NCBI GenBank assembly: GCA_024234575.1
Contig: JACKOB010000002.1
Span: forward strand, 1,364,001 to 1,428,000
From: Hahellaceae bacterium
Lineage (GTDB): Bacteria > Pseudomonadota > Gammaproteobacteria > Pseudomonadales > Oleiphilaceae
Direction: 5' to 3'
DNA length: 64,000 bases
A program made the position numbers and the translations under genes. Positions 21,820-30,623 of the stretch are shown here, piece by piece. The notes beneath the pieces are model-generated. The model did no database searches and was not told where the DNA came from. It saw only the letters and a list, made by a program, of their open reading frames with translations. How positions within the stretch are numbered: the stretch's first letter is position 1; each line of letters begins with the position of its first letter.

Positions 21820-23184
21820 ATGACAGGGTTTGAAAAGCGGACAGTTCTATCTTTGGCTGCTCTTTATTCTATGCGCATGCTGGGGCTATTTATGGTGCTG
21901 CCCGTATTCGTGATTTTTGGAAAAGAGTTGGAGGGGGCCACTGAGCTGTTGATGGGATTGGCGATTGGTGCTTATGGGTTAAGTCAGTCGTTACTGCAAA
22001 TTCCGTTTGGAATGATGTCAGATCGGGTTGGTAGAAAGCGCATGCTAATTATAGGGCTGATTATTTTCGCTGCAGGTAGTGTGGTGGCGGCCATATCGAC
22101 ATCTATTTATGGCGTCATTGTCGGGCGTTTTTTGCAAGGCGCAGGAGCTATTGCCAGCGTATTGATGGCGTTGTTAAGTGATCTCACCCTTGAAGAAAGT
22201 CGAACAAAGGCTATGGCCGTTATCGGGATGTCGATAGGTTTGTCTTTTTCAGTGGCATTGGTGTTAGGGCCGGTTGTTGCAGCATACTCGGGGTTGTCTG
22301 GTATCTTTGCGCTCACTGCTGTTTTTGCGGTGGCAGGGATAGCATTAGTGATCTGGGTTATTCCGACGCCAGTGAAAAGTAAGAAGCATCGAGACACCCT
22401 TCCGGTATTGGCAGATATTAAGCAGACCATTGGGCATTCGCAGTTACGGCGTCTCAATTTCGGGATCTTTGTTTTGCACATGGTGCTGACGGCTGTATTT
22501 GTGGCATTACCTTTGGCTATGATTGAACGTGCTGGAATTGAGAAGGGTGAGCATTGGTGGATATATCTTAGTGTCATGGTAGTCGCTTTTTTCTCTATGG
22601 TGCCTTTTATTATTGTCGGAGAGAAAAAGCGCAAGATGAAGCAGGTTTTCGTTGGCGCTATAGCTTTGTTGATAGCCGGTTTGCTGATGCTTACTTTTTT
22701 CGGTGAAAGTCTGGGGCAGATCTGGTTTGGATTGTTTGTGTTTTTCATGGCGTTTAATTTACTTGAGGCCACGTTGCCTTCGCTGGTAAGTAAGTTGTCT
22801 CCCGCAGGCGCAAAGGGCACCGCGATGGGTGTTTATTCCACCTGTCAGTTTTTTGGGGCCTTTTGTGGTGGTGCCATTGGCGGTTGGATGTTGGGCGCTT
22901 TGGGTATTCAGGCGGTCTTTATTGCTGGGGCAGTGTTTGTATTCTTCTGGCTGGCGTACGCGATAACAATGGACTCGCCCAGTTATGCGACGAGCTTTAT
23001 GTTGAAGCTTTCTTTGCGGCCAGATGCGCAGCAAGCAGAGTTAATTTCAGGAGAATTGGCTTCCATTGATGGGGTGGAAGATGTTGTAATTGTGATCGAA
23101 GAGCAGGCTGCTTATCTGAAGGTGGACAGCAAACGTCTTGATGAAAACGCTCTGCGATCGTATCGGTTTGCGCTAAACGCCTGA
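21820..23184 (+). CDS. MFS transporter, YajR-like with C-terminal ferredoxin-like domain
   Basis: This 454-residue protein has twelve predicted membrane segments and the major-facilitator motif A GMMSDRVGRKRM between the second and third. About 65 residues after the last membrane segment form an alpha/beta stretch ending in GVEDVVIVIEEQAAYLKVD, which matches the YAM domain of YajR. The substrate is unknown. I start at the ATG of MTGFEKRTVLSL. ATG codons at 21730 and 21769 would give longer forms, the latter with a better purine-rich site. Its place between uvrA and ssb is common in gammaproteobacteria. It ends 27 bases before ssb. Confidence 0.88.
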   Translation: MTGFEKRTVLSLAALYSMRMLGLFMVLPVFVIFGKELEGATELLMGLAIGAYGLSQSLLQIPFGMMSDRVGRKRMLIIGLIIFAAGSVVAAISTSIYGVIVGRFLQGAGAIASVLMALLSDLTLEESRTKAMAVIGMSIGLSFSVALVLGPVVAAYSGLSGIFALTAVFAVAGIALVIWVIPTPVKSKKHRDTLPVLADIKQTIGHSQLRRLNFGIFVLHMVLTAVFVALPLAMIERAGIEKGEHWWIYLSVMVVAFFSMVPFIIVGEKKRKMKQVFVGAIALLIAGLLMLTFFGESLGQIWFGLFVFFMAFNLLEATLPSLVSKLSPAGAKGTAMGVYSTCQFFGAFCGGAIGGWMLGALGIQAVFIAGAVFVFFWLAYAITMDSPSYATSFMLKLSLRPDAQQAELISGELASIDGVEDVVIVIEEQAAYLKVDSKRLDENALRSYRFALNA

Positions 23185-23211
23185 TGGTGTCGACATATTT
23201 AGGAGAGAGTA

Positions 23212-23712
23212 ATGGCAAGAGGTATTAATAAAGTAATTCTTATCGGAAATTTGGGGAATGATCCGGATACCCGTTATTCGCCTCAGGGGTCGGCAATCAC
23301 CAATTTGAGCCTGGCAACCGACGAGAGCTATAAAGATAAGCAGACTGGACAAATAGTGCCAAAGACAGAGTGGCACAGAGTGGTTCTCTTTAATAGATTG
23401 GCCGAAATTGCTAAAGAGTACCTGAGAAAAGGGTCGAAAGTTTACATTGAAGGCAGATTGCAGACGCGTAAATGGCAGGATCAGGCAGGCCAGGATCGGT
23501 ATACCACAGAGATCGTTGGCAATGAGCTGCAAATGCTGGATTCACGAGGTGGTGCCGATCAGGGCGATTACTCTGCGCCACGTCAACAATCGGCTGCACC
23601 AAGATCTCAGGCCCCTGAAGGGCGTCGCCCAGACTATGCTGGCAATCAGCCCAGTCAGCCTGCCCCAATGCCAGAGCCGTTTGATGATATGGATGATGAT
23701 ATTCCGTTCTAG
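23212..23712 (+). CDS. ssb: Single-stranded DNA-binding protein
   Basis: SSB (166 aa) protects single-stranded DNA and recruits repair and replication enzymes. The N-terminal OB fold has [20 protein letters not shown] and [15 protein letters not shown]. It is followed by a proline and glutamine rich linker and the acidic tip DMDDDIPF that binds partner proteins. AGGAGAG precedes ATG. A strong terminator follows, isolating it from the msh operon. Confidence 0.99.
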   Translation: MARGINKVILIGNLGNDPDTRYSPQGSAITNLSLATDESYKDKQTGQIVPKTEWHRVVLFNRLAEIAKEYLRKGSKVYIEGRLQTRKWQDQAGQDRYTTEIVGNELQMLDSRGGADQGDYSAPRQQSAAPRSQAPEGRRPDYAGNQPSQPAPMPEPFDDMDDDIPF

Positions 23713-23744
23713 CCCTTATAAATCTTGTGAATAACTAAAAATAC

Positions 23745-23774
23745 AAAAAAGCCCCTGAACTCAGGGGCTTTTTT
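23745..23774 (+). terminator. Intrinsic terminator after ssb
   Basis: AAAAAAGCCCCTGA, loop AC, TCAGGGGCTTTTTT forms a near-perfect 14-pair hairpin with a T-run. It ends the uvrA-side unit and marks the left border of the MSHA locus. Confidence 0.93.
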
Positions 23775-23855
23775 GTTAGTAGGTATCCCGTCTGTCCTCT
23801 ATAGGCTAGCAAAAAATTCTTCTAAGCACGGCTAAATCACAGTTGCAACAATAGG

Positions 23856-23885
23856 TTGCTGGACTATCCTAAGAGTAAATATAAA
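23856..23885 (+). promoter_or_regulatory. Possible sigma-70 promoter of the msh operon
   Basis: TTGCTG (23856-23861) and TATAAA (23880-23885) are separated by 18 bases and lie 27 bases before the proposed mshI start. It is the only reasonable -35/-10 pair I see between the ssb terminator and mshI. No operator was recognised. Confidence 0.4.
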
Positions 23886-23911
23886 AGAAACTAATTTGGG
23901 GAGAGTCTGCG

Positions 23912-24841
23912 CTGATCAAATTTTTCAGGCGAGGCGGTAAAAGCGCGCGCATAGGGGTTGAGGTCAGAAACGATGGCATTGCCTTGGCGAAAGTAGTGAA
24001 AACTCCAGAGCCAGAGGGCTGGCGTTTGGCATTTCATGAGTTTTTGCCCTGCAACGCTGCCGAGCGCCCCGCAACATTAGCCGAACTGGTGTCTCGTGCT
24101 AAAGCGGAAGGCGCGACCTGTAACCTGGTACTGCCGGCCAATCAATATCAGATTTTCCAGGTAGAGCGGCCAGCTGTGCAAGACGACGAAGTTGCAGATG
24201 CACTAGTGTGGAAGCTAAAAGAGCTGATCGATTACCCTGCGGAGGATGCGATATCGGATATTTTTCCTTACCCCGATGATGCAACCCGGGGGCGTGGTAA
24301 GCAGGTAAATATTGTGTGTTCGCGAAAGGTGCTGCTCAAAGAATTAGTTAAACTTGTTGAAGGAAGCGGGTTAATGCTTGGGTCTATTGATGTGACCGAG
24401 CTTGCGCTGAGAAATATGGCCAGGATGTTTACCGTCGAGTCGCAGTCGTTGGGCTTCTTATACATGCGCGATGGCTTCGGCATGATGGTGCTGGTTAAGG
24501 GCGATGTGATGTACCTTTCGCGGAAGTTTGATATCCAGCAAAAGGCTTTGCAAGACCCCGCGCGACAAGATTCGGTGGTACAGCAGTTGTCATTGGAGAT
24601 TCAAAGGTCGGTCGACTATTTTGAAAGCCAGATGGGGCAAGTTCCGCCTCGACGAATTGTGTTGCTGGGGCCGGACATAACACTGCCACTGGCGCAGTTA
24701 GTAGACCCGTTATTGGCGGTATCTGTCGATGATGCGAATTGGGATACCGTTTTGGAAGAGCAGGATTCTGAGAGCCTTAATCGGCTGGTGCAGACACTGG
24801 TTGCCGTTGGTGGGGCTTACCGGGAAGAGGTCGCAAGCTGA
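23912..24841 (+). CDS. mshI: MSHA biogenesis protein MshI (PilM-like)
   Basis: MshI is an actin-fold protein that anchors the inner-membrane assembly complex of the MSHA pilus on the cytoplasmic side. From ATG/GTG/TTG codons the frame could only start at the TTG at 23984, which would remove the first strand IGVEVRNDGIALAKV. The frame is open upstream to 23885 and encodes IKFFRRGGKSARIGVEV. A CTG at 23912 follows GGGGAGA with 8 bases of spacing, so I propose it as the start (309 aa). The C-terminus overlaps the next gene by one base. MshI is one of two split genes here; in Vibrio a single longer MshI is found. Confidence 0.8.
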   Translation: MIKFFRRGGKSARIGVEVRNDGIALAKVVKTPEPEGWRLAFHEFLPCNAAERPATLAELVSRAKAEGATCNLVLPANQYQIFQVERPAVQDDEVADALVWKLKELIDYPAEDAISDIFPYPDDATRGRGKQVNIVCSRKVLLKELVKLVEGSGLMLGSIDVTELALRNMARMFTVESQSLGFLYMRDGFGMMVLVKGDVMYLSRKFDIQQKALQDPARQDSVVQQLSLEIQRSVDYFESQMGQVPPRRIVLLGPDITLPLAQLVDPLLAVSVDDANWDTVLEEQDSESLNRLVQTLVAVGGAYREEVAS

Positions 24842-25446
24842 TGCAGCAGGTTAACCTTTACACCGAAGCGCTTCGACCCAAAAAAGTGGTGTTGTCGCTG
24901 ACGCATATGCTGGCAATTAGCCTTCTGTTGTTGTTAGTGATTACCGGGCTGACGTTTTATAAACGGCAAGCGGTTGTTAATGTGGCGGAGTTGGCAGAGA
25001 AAAAAGCCCTGCAAGCCAACGCCATTGAGCAAGAAGTGGAAGCGTTGCGAGAGAAAGTTGCACGCACTATCAGAGATGAATTATTGGTGGCAACCAATAA
25101 AAAGTTAAGCAAGCAGTTAGAGCAGCGAGAGCGATTGGTGGAATTGCTGGGTAATTCGGTTGCCAGGGGAAACGCTGGGTTTTCGGTATTACTGGTTGCG
25201 TTAGGGCAGCAAACTATCGACTCATTATGGTTAACACGCATGTATTTCGGGCAGGGAGGCAGAGACATTGGGCTGGAAGGCTTATCGGCCAGTGCTGACA
25301 GTCTCCCTGTCTATCTAAAAAAACTACGGGATGAGCCGCAGTTTGTCGGACGTAGTTTTGATCTTTTTGAGTTAAAGGAAAAAGATGGTTATCTGGCCTT
25401 TTATTTGGGGGCTGGTGTTGTACCTGAGCAGGGGAATGCGCCATGA
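24841..25446 (+). CDS. MSHA biogenesis protein, PilN-like (MshI2)
   Basis: This 201-residue protein has a short cytoplasmic start, QQVNLYTEALRPKK, one membrane helix near residues 20-40 and a periplasmic coiled coil. That is the PilN pattern, and the sequence near the start resembles the NLY motif by which PilN binds PilM. It overlaps mshI by one base and mshJ by four. It probably forms the inner-membrane ring with MshJ. The name MshI2 is used in other genomes with a split mshI. Confidence 0.8.
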   Translation: MQQVNLYTEALRPKKVVLSLTHMLAISLLLLLVITGLTFYKRQAVVNVAELAEKKALQANAIEQEVEALREKVARTIRDELLVATNKKLSKQLEQRERLVELLGNSVARGNAGFSVLLVALGQQTIDSLWLTRMYFGQGGRDIGLEGLSASADSLPVYLKKLRDEPQFVGRSFDLFELKEKDGYLAFYLGAGVVPEQGNAP

Positions 25447-26159
25447 GTGCGAAGCCTGGCTATAAAGAGAAATTCCAGAAGGCATCTGAACGTATTGAGA
25501 AGTTCACGCTTCGTGAAAGGGTCATCATCGTTGTGACAGCGGTGGTGGCAATCTCACTTCTATGGCTGCAGTTCGTGTTTGATCCGATGGTGCGAACAGA
25601 GAAAAAGAGTCGTGAGCTAATTCAGCAAAGTGATAACGAGATAGTTACTTTATCCAGCGAGCAGGCAATTCTGCTAGAAAAGGTAAAGCAAGACCCGAAT
25701 ATTGTATTACGGCGACAGCAAGAGCAGTTAACGGCGCAGATAGAGCAGCAGCGTATGCTGCTGGAAGAGAAGTTGCAGGGGCTGATAGCGCCTTCGAAAA
25801 TGGTTGATGTACTGCAAAACGTGCTGTCGGCAACGAAGGGGCTGCAGTTGGTTACGGCGCGAAATCTTCCGGTTCAGCGTTTCTCGACATCCACATCTAG
25901 CTCAAAATCTTCACCAGGGTCTGTAGCTGAGAAAAATACAGAGGTGGATGAAGACGCCTTGCCACTTTACAAGCATGGGCTTGAACTGGTGATCGATGGC
26001 GATTTTTATGGGGTCGTTGAGTTTTTGAGAAAACTTGAGTCGTTAGAAAAAGGGTTTCAGTGGTCTATGCTGGACTATGTTGTTCGTAAGTATCCTGGTG
26101 CTCGGGTCACTATAAGAGTGCAAACAATCAGTTTGGATGAACAATGGATAGGGGTGTAA
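25443..26159 (+). CDS. mshJ: MSHA biogenesis protein MshJ (PilO-like)
   Basis: MshJ (238 aa) has one membrane helix near residues 27-47, a long coiled coil with many glutamines and a C-terminal alpha/beta domain, DGDFYGVVEFLRKLESL, as in PilO. It should pair with the PilN-like protein in the periplasm. The start ATG overlaps the previous stop in ATGA. A serine-rich loop near 145-165 is variable in this family. Confidence 0.85.
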   Translation: MSAKPGYKEKFQKASERIEKFTLRERVIIVVTAVVAISLLWLQFVFDPMVRTEKKSRELIQQSDNEIVTLSSEQAILLEKVKQDPNIVLRRQQEQLTAQIEQQRMLLEEKLQGLIAPSKMVDVLQNVLSATKGLQLVTARNLPVQRFSTSTSSSKSSPGSVAEKNTEVDEDALPLYKHGLELVIDGDFYGVVEFLRKLESLEKGFQWSMLDYVVRKYPGARVTIRVQTISLDEQWIGV

Positions 26160-26539
26160 GGTTGCCTGTAAATCTAATAATACGCCGTTTTGTGCTCAAG
26201 GCGTCGTTGCTTTTCTTTGTGTCAATGGGAAGTACCTTTGCTGCGGATGAGTTCCGGGTTGACCGTCAACGTGTTGCCGATCCAACGAAGCCTTCAGGGT
26301 TTAGTCGTGTGGCTGCGCCGCAAACTGTGCAGAAAGCGGCAAATAATTATACATTGAGTTCGATTGTTTATGGTGGTGGCCGCTCCCAGGCCGTCATTAA
26401 TGGCCGCTTTTACCAGCAAGGTGACTCGGTTGATGGAGCGAAAATAATGGATATACGGCGTGATAGCGTGATTCTGCAAGATGAAACTGGGTCCAGGGTG
26501 TTGCGGTGGAAGCCCTCCGCGAGCCTGAAGCGTAAATAG
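26144..26539 (+). CDS. mshK: MSHA biogenesis protein MshK (PilP-like)
   Basis: MshK (131 aa) has a signal peptide ending near STFAADE, a VADPTKPSG segment like the DPTRP motif of the family, and the C-terminal fold LSSIVYGGGRSQAVINGRFYQQGD. It probably joins the inner-membrane complex to the secretin MshL. ATG overlaps the end of mshJ by 16 bases. A TTG at 26162 preceded by GGGG is an alternative start that shortens the N-terminus by six residues. Confidence 0.82.
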   Translation: MDRGVRLPVNLIIRRFVLKASLLFFVSMGSTFAADEFRVDRQRVADPTKPSGFSRVAAPQTVQKAANNYTLSSIVYGGGRSQAVINGRFYQQGDSVDGAKIMDIRRDSVILQDETGSRVLRWKPSASLKRK

Positions 26540-26549
26540 TGAGGCTTTA

Positions 26550-28262
26550 ATGTTTAGTCGTAGTGCCAATGGTTTGTTGAGACGTGCAACGGCAATTTTG
26601 TTTGTGTTGTTGCTTAGCGCGTGCGCAGACAACCCGCTCATGCAAAGTAGCGTTTCATCGCAAACTTCCAGCGTTGAAGGGATGAATAAAGTGCTGGATG
26701 AGTCTCTTAGCGAAGCTGAATCACAGGTTTCGGAAGGTCAGCTGCCAGCTATGCCTGATAGTGTCATGCAGGCTTTGATGCCAGGGTTGTCACTTGCGCC
26801 AACAGCAACCGAAATGGAAGAACGTTTCGATTTGGTGGCAGAAGATCTGAGCGCCAAAGAGTTTTTTAGAGGGCTGGTTAAAGGCACGCCTTACAATGTC
26901 GTGGTTCATCCAGGCGTTTCCGGGACAGTATCGTTAGAACTCAATAAGGTAACGGTGCCGGAGGTGCTCGATATCGTTGCCGAGGCCTATGGCTACGAAT
27001 TCGAGAAATCCGGCCGTTTGATAAAAGTATTGCCGGGTGGGATGCGCACGCAGATTTTTCGTATTAATTATTTAAATGTAACGAGAGATGGTGGTTCAGA
27101 GACTTCTGTCAGTTCGGGGCAGGTTTCATCCGTAAGCTCTAATAATTCAAGCTCGTCATCCAGTTCTAGCGATTCGTCAGGCTCAAATGTCGATAGAACG
27201 ACCGTCGGTACACGCATAAAAACGACGTCCAAATCAGATTTTTGGTCGCAGCTGGTGCAAACATTAGAGTTGATAATCGGCCCAGGTGAAGGCAAAACCG
27301 TCGTAGCGACGGCAAATGCTGGTATCGTGGTTGTGCGGGCAATGCCTGACGAACTGCGATCAGTTAAAAATTATTTGCAACAGGCAGAATTGATCATGCA
27401 GCGGCAGGTCATTCTCGAAGCGAAAGTGTTGGAAGTTACCTTAAAAGAAGGGTTCGAGCAGGGTATTCAGTGGAGCAATATATCCAGCTTTGGCAACGGC
27501 AAAGATGCCAATGGAAATCCGGATAAATATGGCACCAGCAGTTTGGATGCGGCAGAAATTGTTAGTGAAACCATCGGCGGGGTGTTTAGTGCCGCTTTAC
27601 AGATTAATGATTTCTCAGCGGTGATTCAGTTGCTGGGGGTTCAGGGCAACGTTCAGGTTTTGTCCAGCCCAAGAATTTCAACGGTTAACAATCAGAAAGC
27701 GGTGATAAAAGTTGGCTCAGATGAGTTCTTTGTGACAGATATTGATATTGATGATTCTACTGGAAACACTACCGACCGGCGCTCAACGGACATTGAGCTT
27801 ACGCCGTTTTTCTCGGGTATTTCTCTTGATGTGACGCCGCAGATAAGTGATGACGGCACCATTATTCTGCATGTACACCCATCAATCAGTGAGGTTGAGG
27901 ATCAAGAAAAAATCATTTCTTTCGGGGATCAGGCTTTAACGTTACCGCTGGCTTATAGCACGATTCGTGAAACCGATAGCATTATCAGCGCTGAAGATGG
28001 TCAGATCGTGGTCATTGGCGGCCTTATTCAGGATGTGAATCAAGAGCAAAATGCGTCAACGCCGATACTGGGGGATATCCCCTGGATTGGAGAAGCATTT
28101 AAACAGAAGAATCAGAAATCGAGCAAAAGTGAGTTGGTAATACTGATCAGGCCGATGATTACCAGTAAGGAAGCGTTTGTGAATGACCTGAAAAAAACCC
28201 GTGAGCGTTTTAAAACGATGGAAACTATTTTGAAATCTCCTTATGAACGCAAGTATTACTAA
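26550..28262 (+). CDS. mshL: MSHA pilus secretin MshL
   Basis: MshL (570 aa) forms the outer-membrane pore for the pilus. The signal peptide ends in the lipobox LLSAC, so it is a lipoprotein. A STN-like and N-domain region comes first, then a serine-only linker near residues 183-210 and the secretin core with VQVLSSPRISTVNNQKAVIKVG and IGGLIQDVNQE. It ends with a short tail. It lies in the usual place between mshK and mshM. Confidence 0.93.
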   Translation: MFSRSANGLLRRATAILFVLLLSACADNPLMQSSVSSQTSSVEGMNKVLDESLSEAESQVSEGQLPAMPDSVMQALMPGLSLAPTATEMEERFDLVAEDLSAKEFFRGLVKGTPYNVVVHPGVSGTVSLELNKVTVPEVLDIVAEAYGYEFEKSGRLIKVLPGGMRTQIFRINYLNVTRDGGSETSVSSGQVSSVSSNNSSSSSSSSDSSGSNVDRTTVGTRIKTTSKSDFWSQLVQTLELIIGPGEGKTVVATANAGIVVVRAMPDELRSVKNYLQQAELIMQRQVILEAKVLEVTLKEGFEQGIQWSNISSFGNGKDANGNPDKYGTSSLDAAEIVSETIGGVFSAALQINDFSAVIQLLGVQGNVQVLSSPRISTVNNQKAVIKVGSDEFFVTDIDIDDSTGNTTDRRSTDIELTPFFSGISLDVTPQISDDGTIILHVHPSISEVEDQEKIISFGDQALTLPLAYSTIRETDSIISAEDGQIVVIGGLIQDVNQEQNASTPILGDIPWIGEAFKQKNQKSSKSELVILIRPMITSKEAFVNDLKKTRERFKTMETILKSPYERKYY

Positions 28263-28277
28263 TGTTGGCGTACCCCC

Positions 28278-29168
28278 ATGTATGAGTCATTTTTTGGGCT
28301 GAAAGAACAGCCGTTTTCTTTAACGCCGAACACGCATTTTTACCTGAATTCGCAAACCCATCATCAGGCTTTGGAACTGCTGCTTGTTGCCCTAAAAAAC
28401 CGCGAAGGCTTTATTAAAATTGTCGGCGAGGTGGGTACAGGTAAGACGCTTTTATGCCGTATGTTACTTAATTCCCTGCAAAAGCCTTTTTATACCGCTT
28501 ATATTCCTAATCCTGGTTTGTCGCCTGATGATCTTTATCTGGCGGTATGCGAAGAGCTCGAAGTCGAGGTGGAACCTGGTAAGGGTGGGCATCATTTGCT
28601 TAAGCGTCTAAGTCATCGATTAATTGAGCTGGCATTAGAAGGGCGTCAGGTGGTATTAATTATTGATGAGGCGCAGGCCATGTCAGAGCCGACCATCGAG
28701 GCACTGCGTTTGTTGACCAATCTGGAAACCGAGTCGGCAAAACTGTTGCAAGTCGTGCTGTTTGGTCAGCCGGAGCTTGACGACATGTTGAGTAAGGCAA
28801 GCTTACGGCAATTGCTGCAACGCATCACTTTTCAGCAAAATCTAAGCCCGTTGGACAGAAATGCTGTTGGGCAGTATGTCTATCACCGGCTGGCGCAGGC
28901 GGGCTATAACGGCCCTTCACTGTTTGATCGACGCGCTATTGCTTTGTTGCATCGAGCGACGGGTGGCGTTCCTCGCCTGGTTAATATTCTCTCCCATAAA
29001 GCATTGATGTCAGCCTACGGTCAGGGAAATCGTGTGATCAAGCGAAGCCATGTAAAAAAAGCGATTGAGGACACGCAGAGCGTTACCATGCCGCGCTTTA
29101 GCTGGTTGCCTGTAATCGTTGTGGGGCTGCTGGTTGCGGGTATCGTTCCGTTGGGAGGCTGGTGGTGA
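28278..29168 (+). CDS. mshM: MSHA biogenesis ATPase MshM (ExeA-like)
   Basis: MshM (296 aa) is an AAA ATPase of the ExeA/GspA type, with the start MYESFFGLKEQPFSLTP, Walker A GEVGTGKT near residue 51 and Walker B VVLIIDEAQ near 128. A hydrophobic C-terminal helix suggests membrane anchoring. It may help insert the secretin through peptidoglycan. No strong Shine-Dalgarno is seen. It overlaps mshN by four bases. Confidence 0.92.
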   Translation: MYESFFGLKEQPFSLTPNTHFYLNSQTHHQALELLLVALKNREGFIKIVGEVGTGKTLLCRMLLNSLQKPFYTAYIPNPGLSPDDLYLAVCEELEVEVEPGKGGHHLLKRLSHRLIELALEGRQVVLIIDEAQAMSEPTIEALRLLTNLETESAKLLQVVLFGQPELDDMLSKASLRQLLQRITFQQNLSPLDRNAVGQYVYHRLAQAGYNGPSLFDRRAIALLHRATGGVPRLVNILSHKALMSAYGQGNRVIKRSHVKKAIEDTQSVTMPRFSWLPVIVVGLLVAGIVPLGGWW

Positions 29169-30565
29169 GTCTCGTTAATGACATGCTGAAAGATCTGGAT
29201 CGGCGTCAGGCCCCTGATCAAAATCCTGCACCGGCGGCGATGGGTTACGGGGCGCTAACGAAAGCACGGGAGCGCGCGCTGTCGCTGCCGATGACATTCG
29301 CCGTGGTGGTGGGAGTGCTGGTATTAGTGATCGCTTTGCTTTGGTACTTTCGAGGTTTTTTTATAGACCCTGCTGATCAAGGGGGGGGAGGTAATGATGC
29401 CGGACAAAGTGGTGCGATCGAACGTCAGGCCCCGTCGCCGGAGCTGGCAGAGACAAGCCGCACGGCTGAATCTATTGTGGAAAATATTGGTGACTCGAAT
29501 GCCGTGCTGACGATGGCTGCAGCAAAGCTTGAACCAAAAAATAACGCGCCCATAAGTGAGTCACCTGAAAATGACAGACTGATAGTGCAAGAAAATGTGA
29601 CAGCGCCGCAGTCGTCAGCGGTGTTGCCTGCGGCAGTATCTGAAACAGCAAACCAGGCAGGTAGCAAGATTGTTGCTACTGGCAGAAGTGATGCACAGGC
29701 TGGCGTAACAGAAAAGCGTGTGGCAGAGGTTGCAGACGTTAAAAAGGTCGATACCAAAACGGCTCCTGCCAGGGCCCCAGTTGCCATGGTAGAAATAAGC
29801 ACCACCGAGCCTGACGTTTCGACGGCCTCACCAGCAAAGCAAGCCTCTCCGTCAAAGCAAGCATCATCAACAAAGCAGGCATCATCAACAAAGGCAAACA
29901 CCATTGCAGCGAATGCCAAGCCATCGTCTGAGGTGAAAGCCAAAGAAATTGCAAAGTCAGGCTTGAACAAAGTGGTCGTAAAAACCCCTGAGCAGCAGGA
30001 TGCGGCCATCGTAGAAGAGGCACGATCGTTGCTGGCTAAGCGTGGTGCCATGGTGTCGAGAAGCTTCCTTAATGAAAGCATACCGCAGCTTGAATACCAC
30101 GATGGCAGCTCTGAATTACTGGTGTTACTGATGATTCAGTCAGGTGATGTCGAGCAAGCCTTGTTGTCTTTACAAAGATTTCCGGTACGCAGTTCGGCGC
30201 TCGATGCGCAGCTGCGGGCCAGGGTGCTGCAGTCGCAAGGCAACGTTGAAGGTGCGATTGCATTGCTGCAAAAGGTACATGTTGCCGTGGCAGAAGCCCC
30301 GGAACACCATGTGATGTTAGCAGTGCTTTACCAGCAGTCGGGGCGCTACGCCGATGCTGTAACCGAGTATGCCGGCCTGGTGGGAGTGGATGACTCCGTT
30401 GGAAATTGGTGGGCAGGACTAGGTATGGCTCTGGAGGGCGTAGGGCAGCCTGCTGCGGCACAGCGAGCCTATGGGCGATCAAAACAGTTATCGAATCTCA
30501 GTCCCGAGTTAGGCGCCTATATCGCAAAACGTTTGGACTACTTACAAGCCCAGAATTGGAATTAG
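29165..30565 (+). CDS. mshN: MSHA biogenesis protein MshN (TPR protein)
   Basis: MshN (466 aa) starts SLVNDMLKDLDRR as in the family, has one membrane helix near residues 38-60, a long alanine/serine/lysine-rich periplasmic linker and C-terminal tetratricopeptide-like repeats (EQALLSLQRFP, GAIALLQKVH, DAVTEYAGL). I use the GTG that overlaps the mshM stop in GTGA; a GTG one codon earlier is equal. A run of eight G and three 18-base tandem units lie inside the gene and are listed separately. Confidence 0.9.
   Translation: MSLVNDMLKDLDRRQAPDQNPAPAAMGYGALTKARERALSLPMTFAVVVGVLVLVIALLWYFRGFFIDPADQGGGGNDAGQSGAIERQAPSPELAETSRTAESIVENIGDSNAVLTMAAAKLEPKNNAPISESPENDRLIVQENVTAPQSSAVLPAAVSETANQAGSKIVATGRSDAQAGVTEKRVAEVADVKKVDTKTAPARAPVAMVEISTTEPDVSTASPAKQASPSKQASSTKQASSTKANTIAANAKPSSEVKAKEIAKSGLNKVVVKTPEQQDAAIVEEARSLLAKRGAMVSRSFLNESIPQLEYHDGSSELLVLLMIQSGDVEQALLSLQRFPVRSSALDAQLRARVLQSQGNVEGAIALLQKVHVAVAEAPEHHVMLAVLYQQSGRYADAVTEYAGLVGVDDSVGNWWAGLGMALEGVGQPAAAQRAYGRSKQLSNLSPELGAYIAKRLDYLQAQNWN
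29381..29388 (+). repeat. G8 homopolymer inside mshN
   Basis: Eight consecutive G bases encode glycines directly after the membrane helix, in the sequence DQGGGGND. Loss or gain of one base would shift the frame of MshN. It is the longest G-run I saw in a coding region of this window. Confidence 0.85.
29836..29889 (+). repeat. Three 18-base tandem repeats inside mshN
   Basis: The units begin AAAGCA and encode KQASPS, KQASST and KQASST. Units two and three differ by one base; unit one is more diverged. They lie in the periplasmic linker. Because the unit is a multiple of three, copy changes would alter linker length without breaking the frame. Confidence 0.85.
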
Positions 30566-30623
30566 TTTGCGCCTTGAGGTGCAATACTGGACGCAGGCGA
30601 ATTAACCCTGAAGGTCAAAGAGC

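Noticed and set aside
22107..22820. 237-codon minus-strand frame opposite the MFS gene
   Set aside because: It mirrors the transporter codons and has low-complexity composition; no start signal.
29425..30081. 218-codon minus-strand frame opposite mshN
   Set aside because: Serine and alanine rich because of the repetitive linker on the other strand; an antisense shadow.
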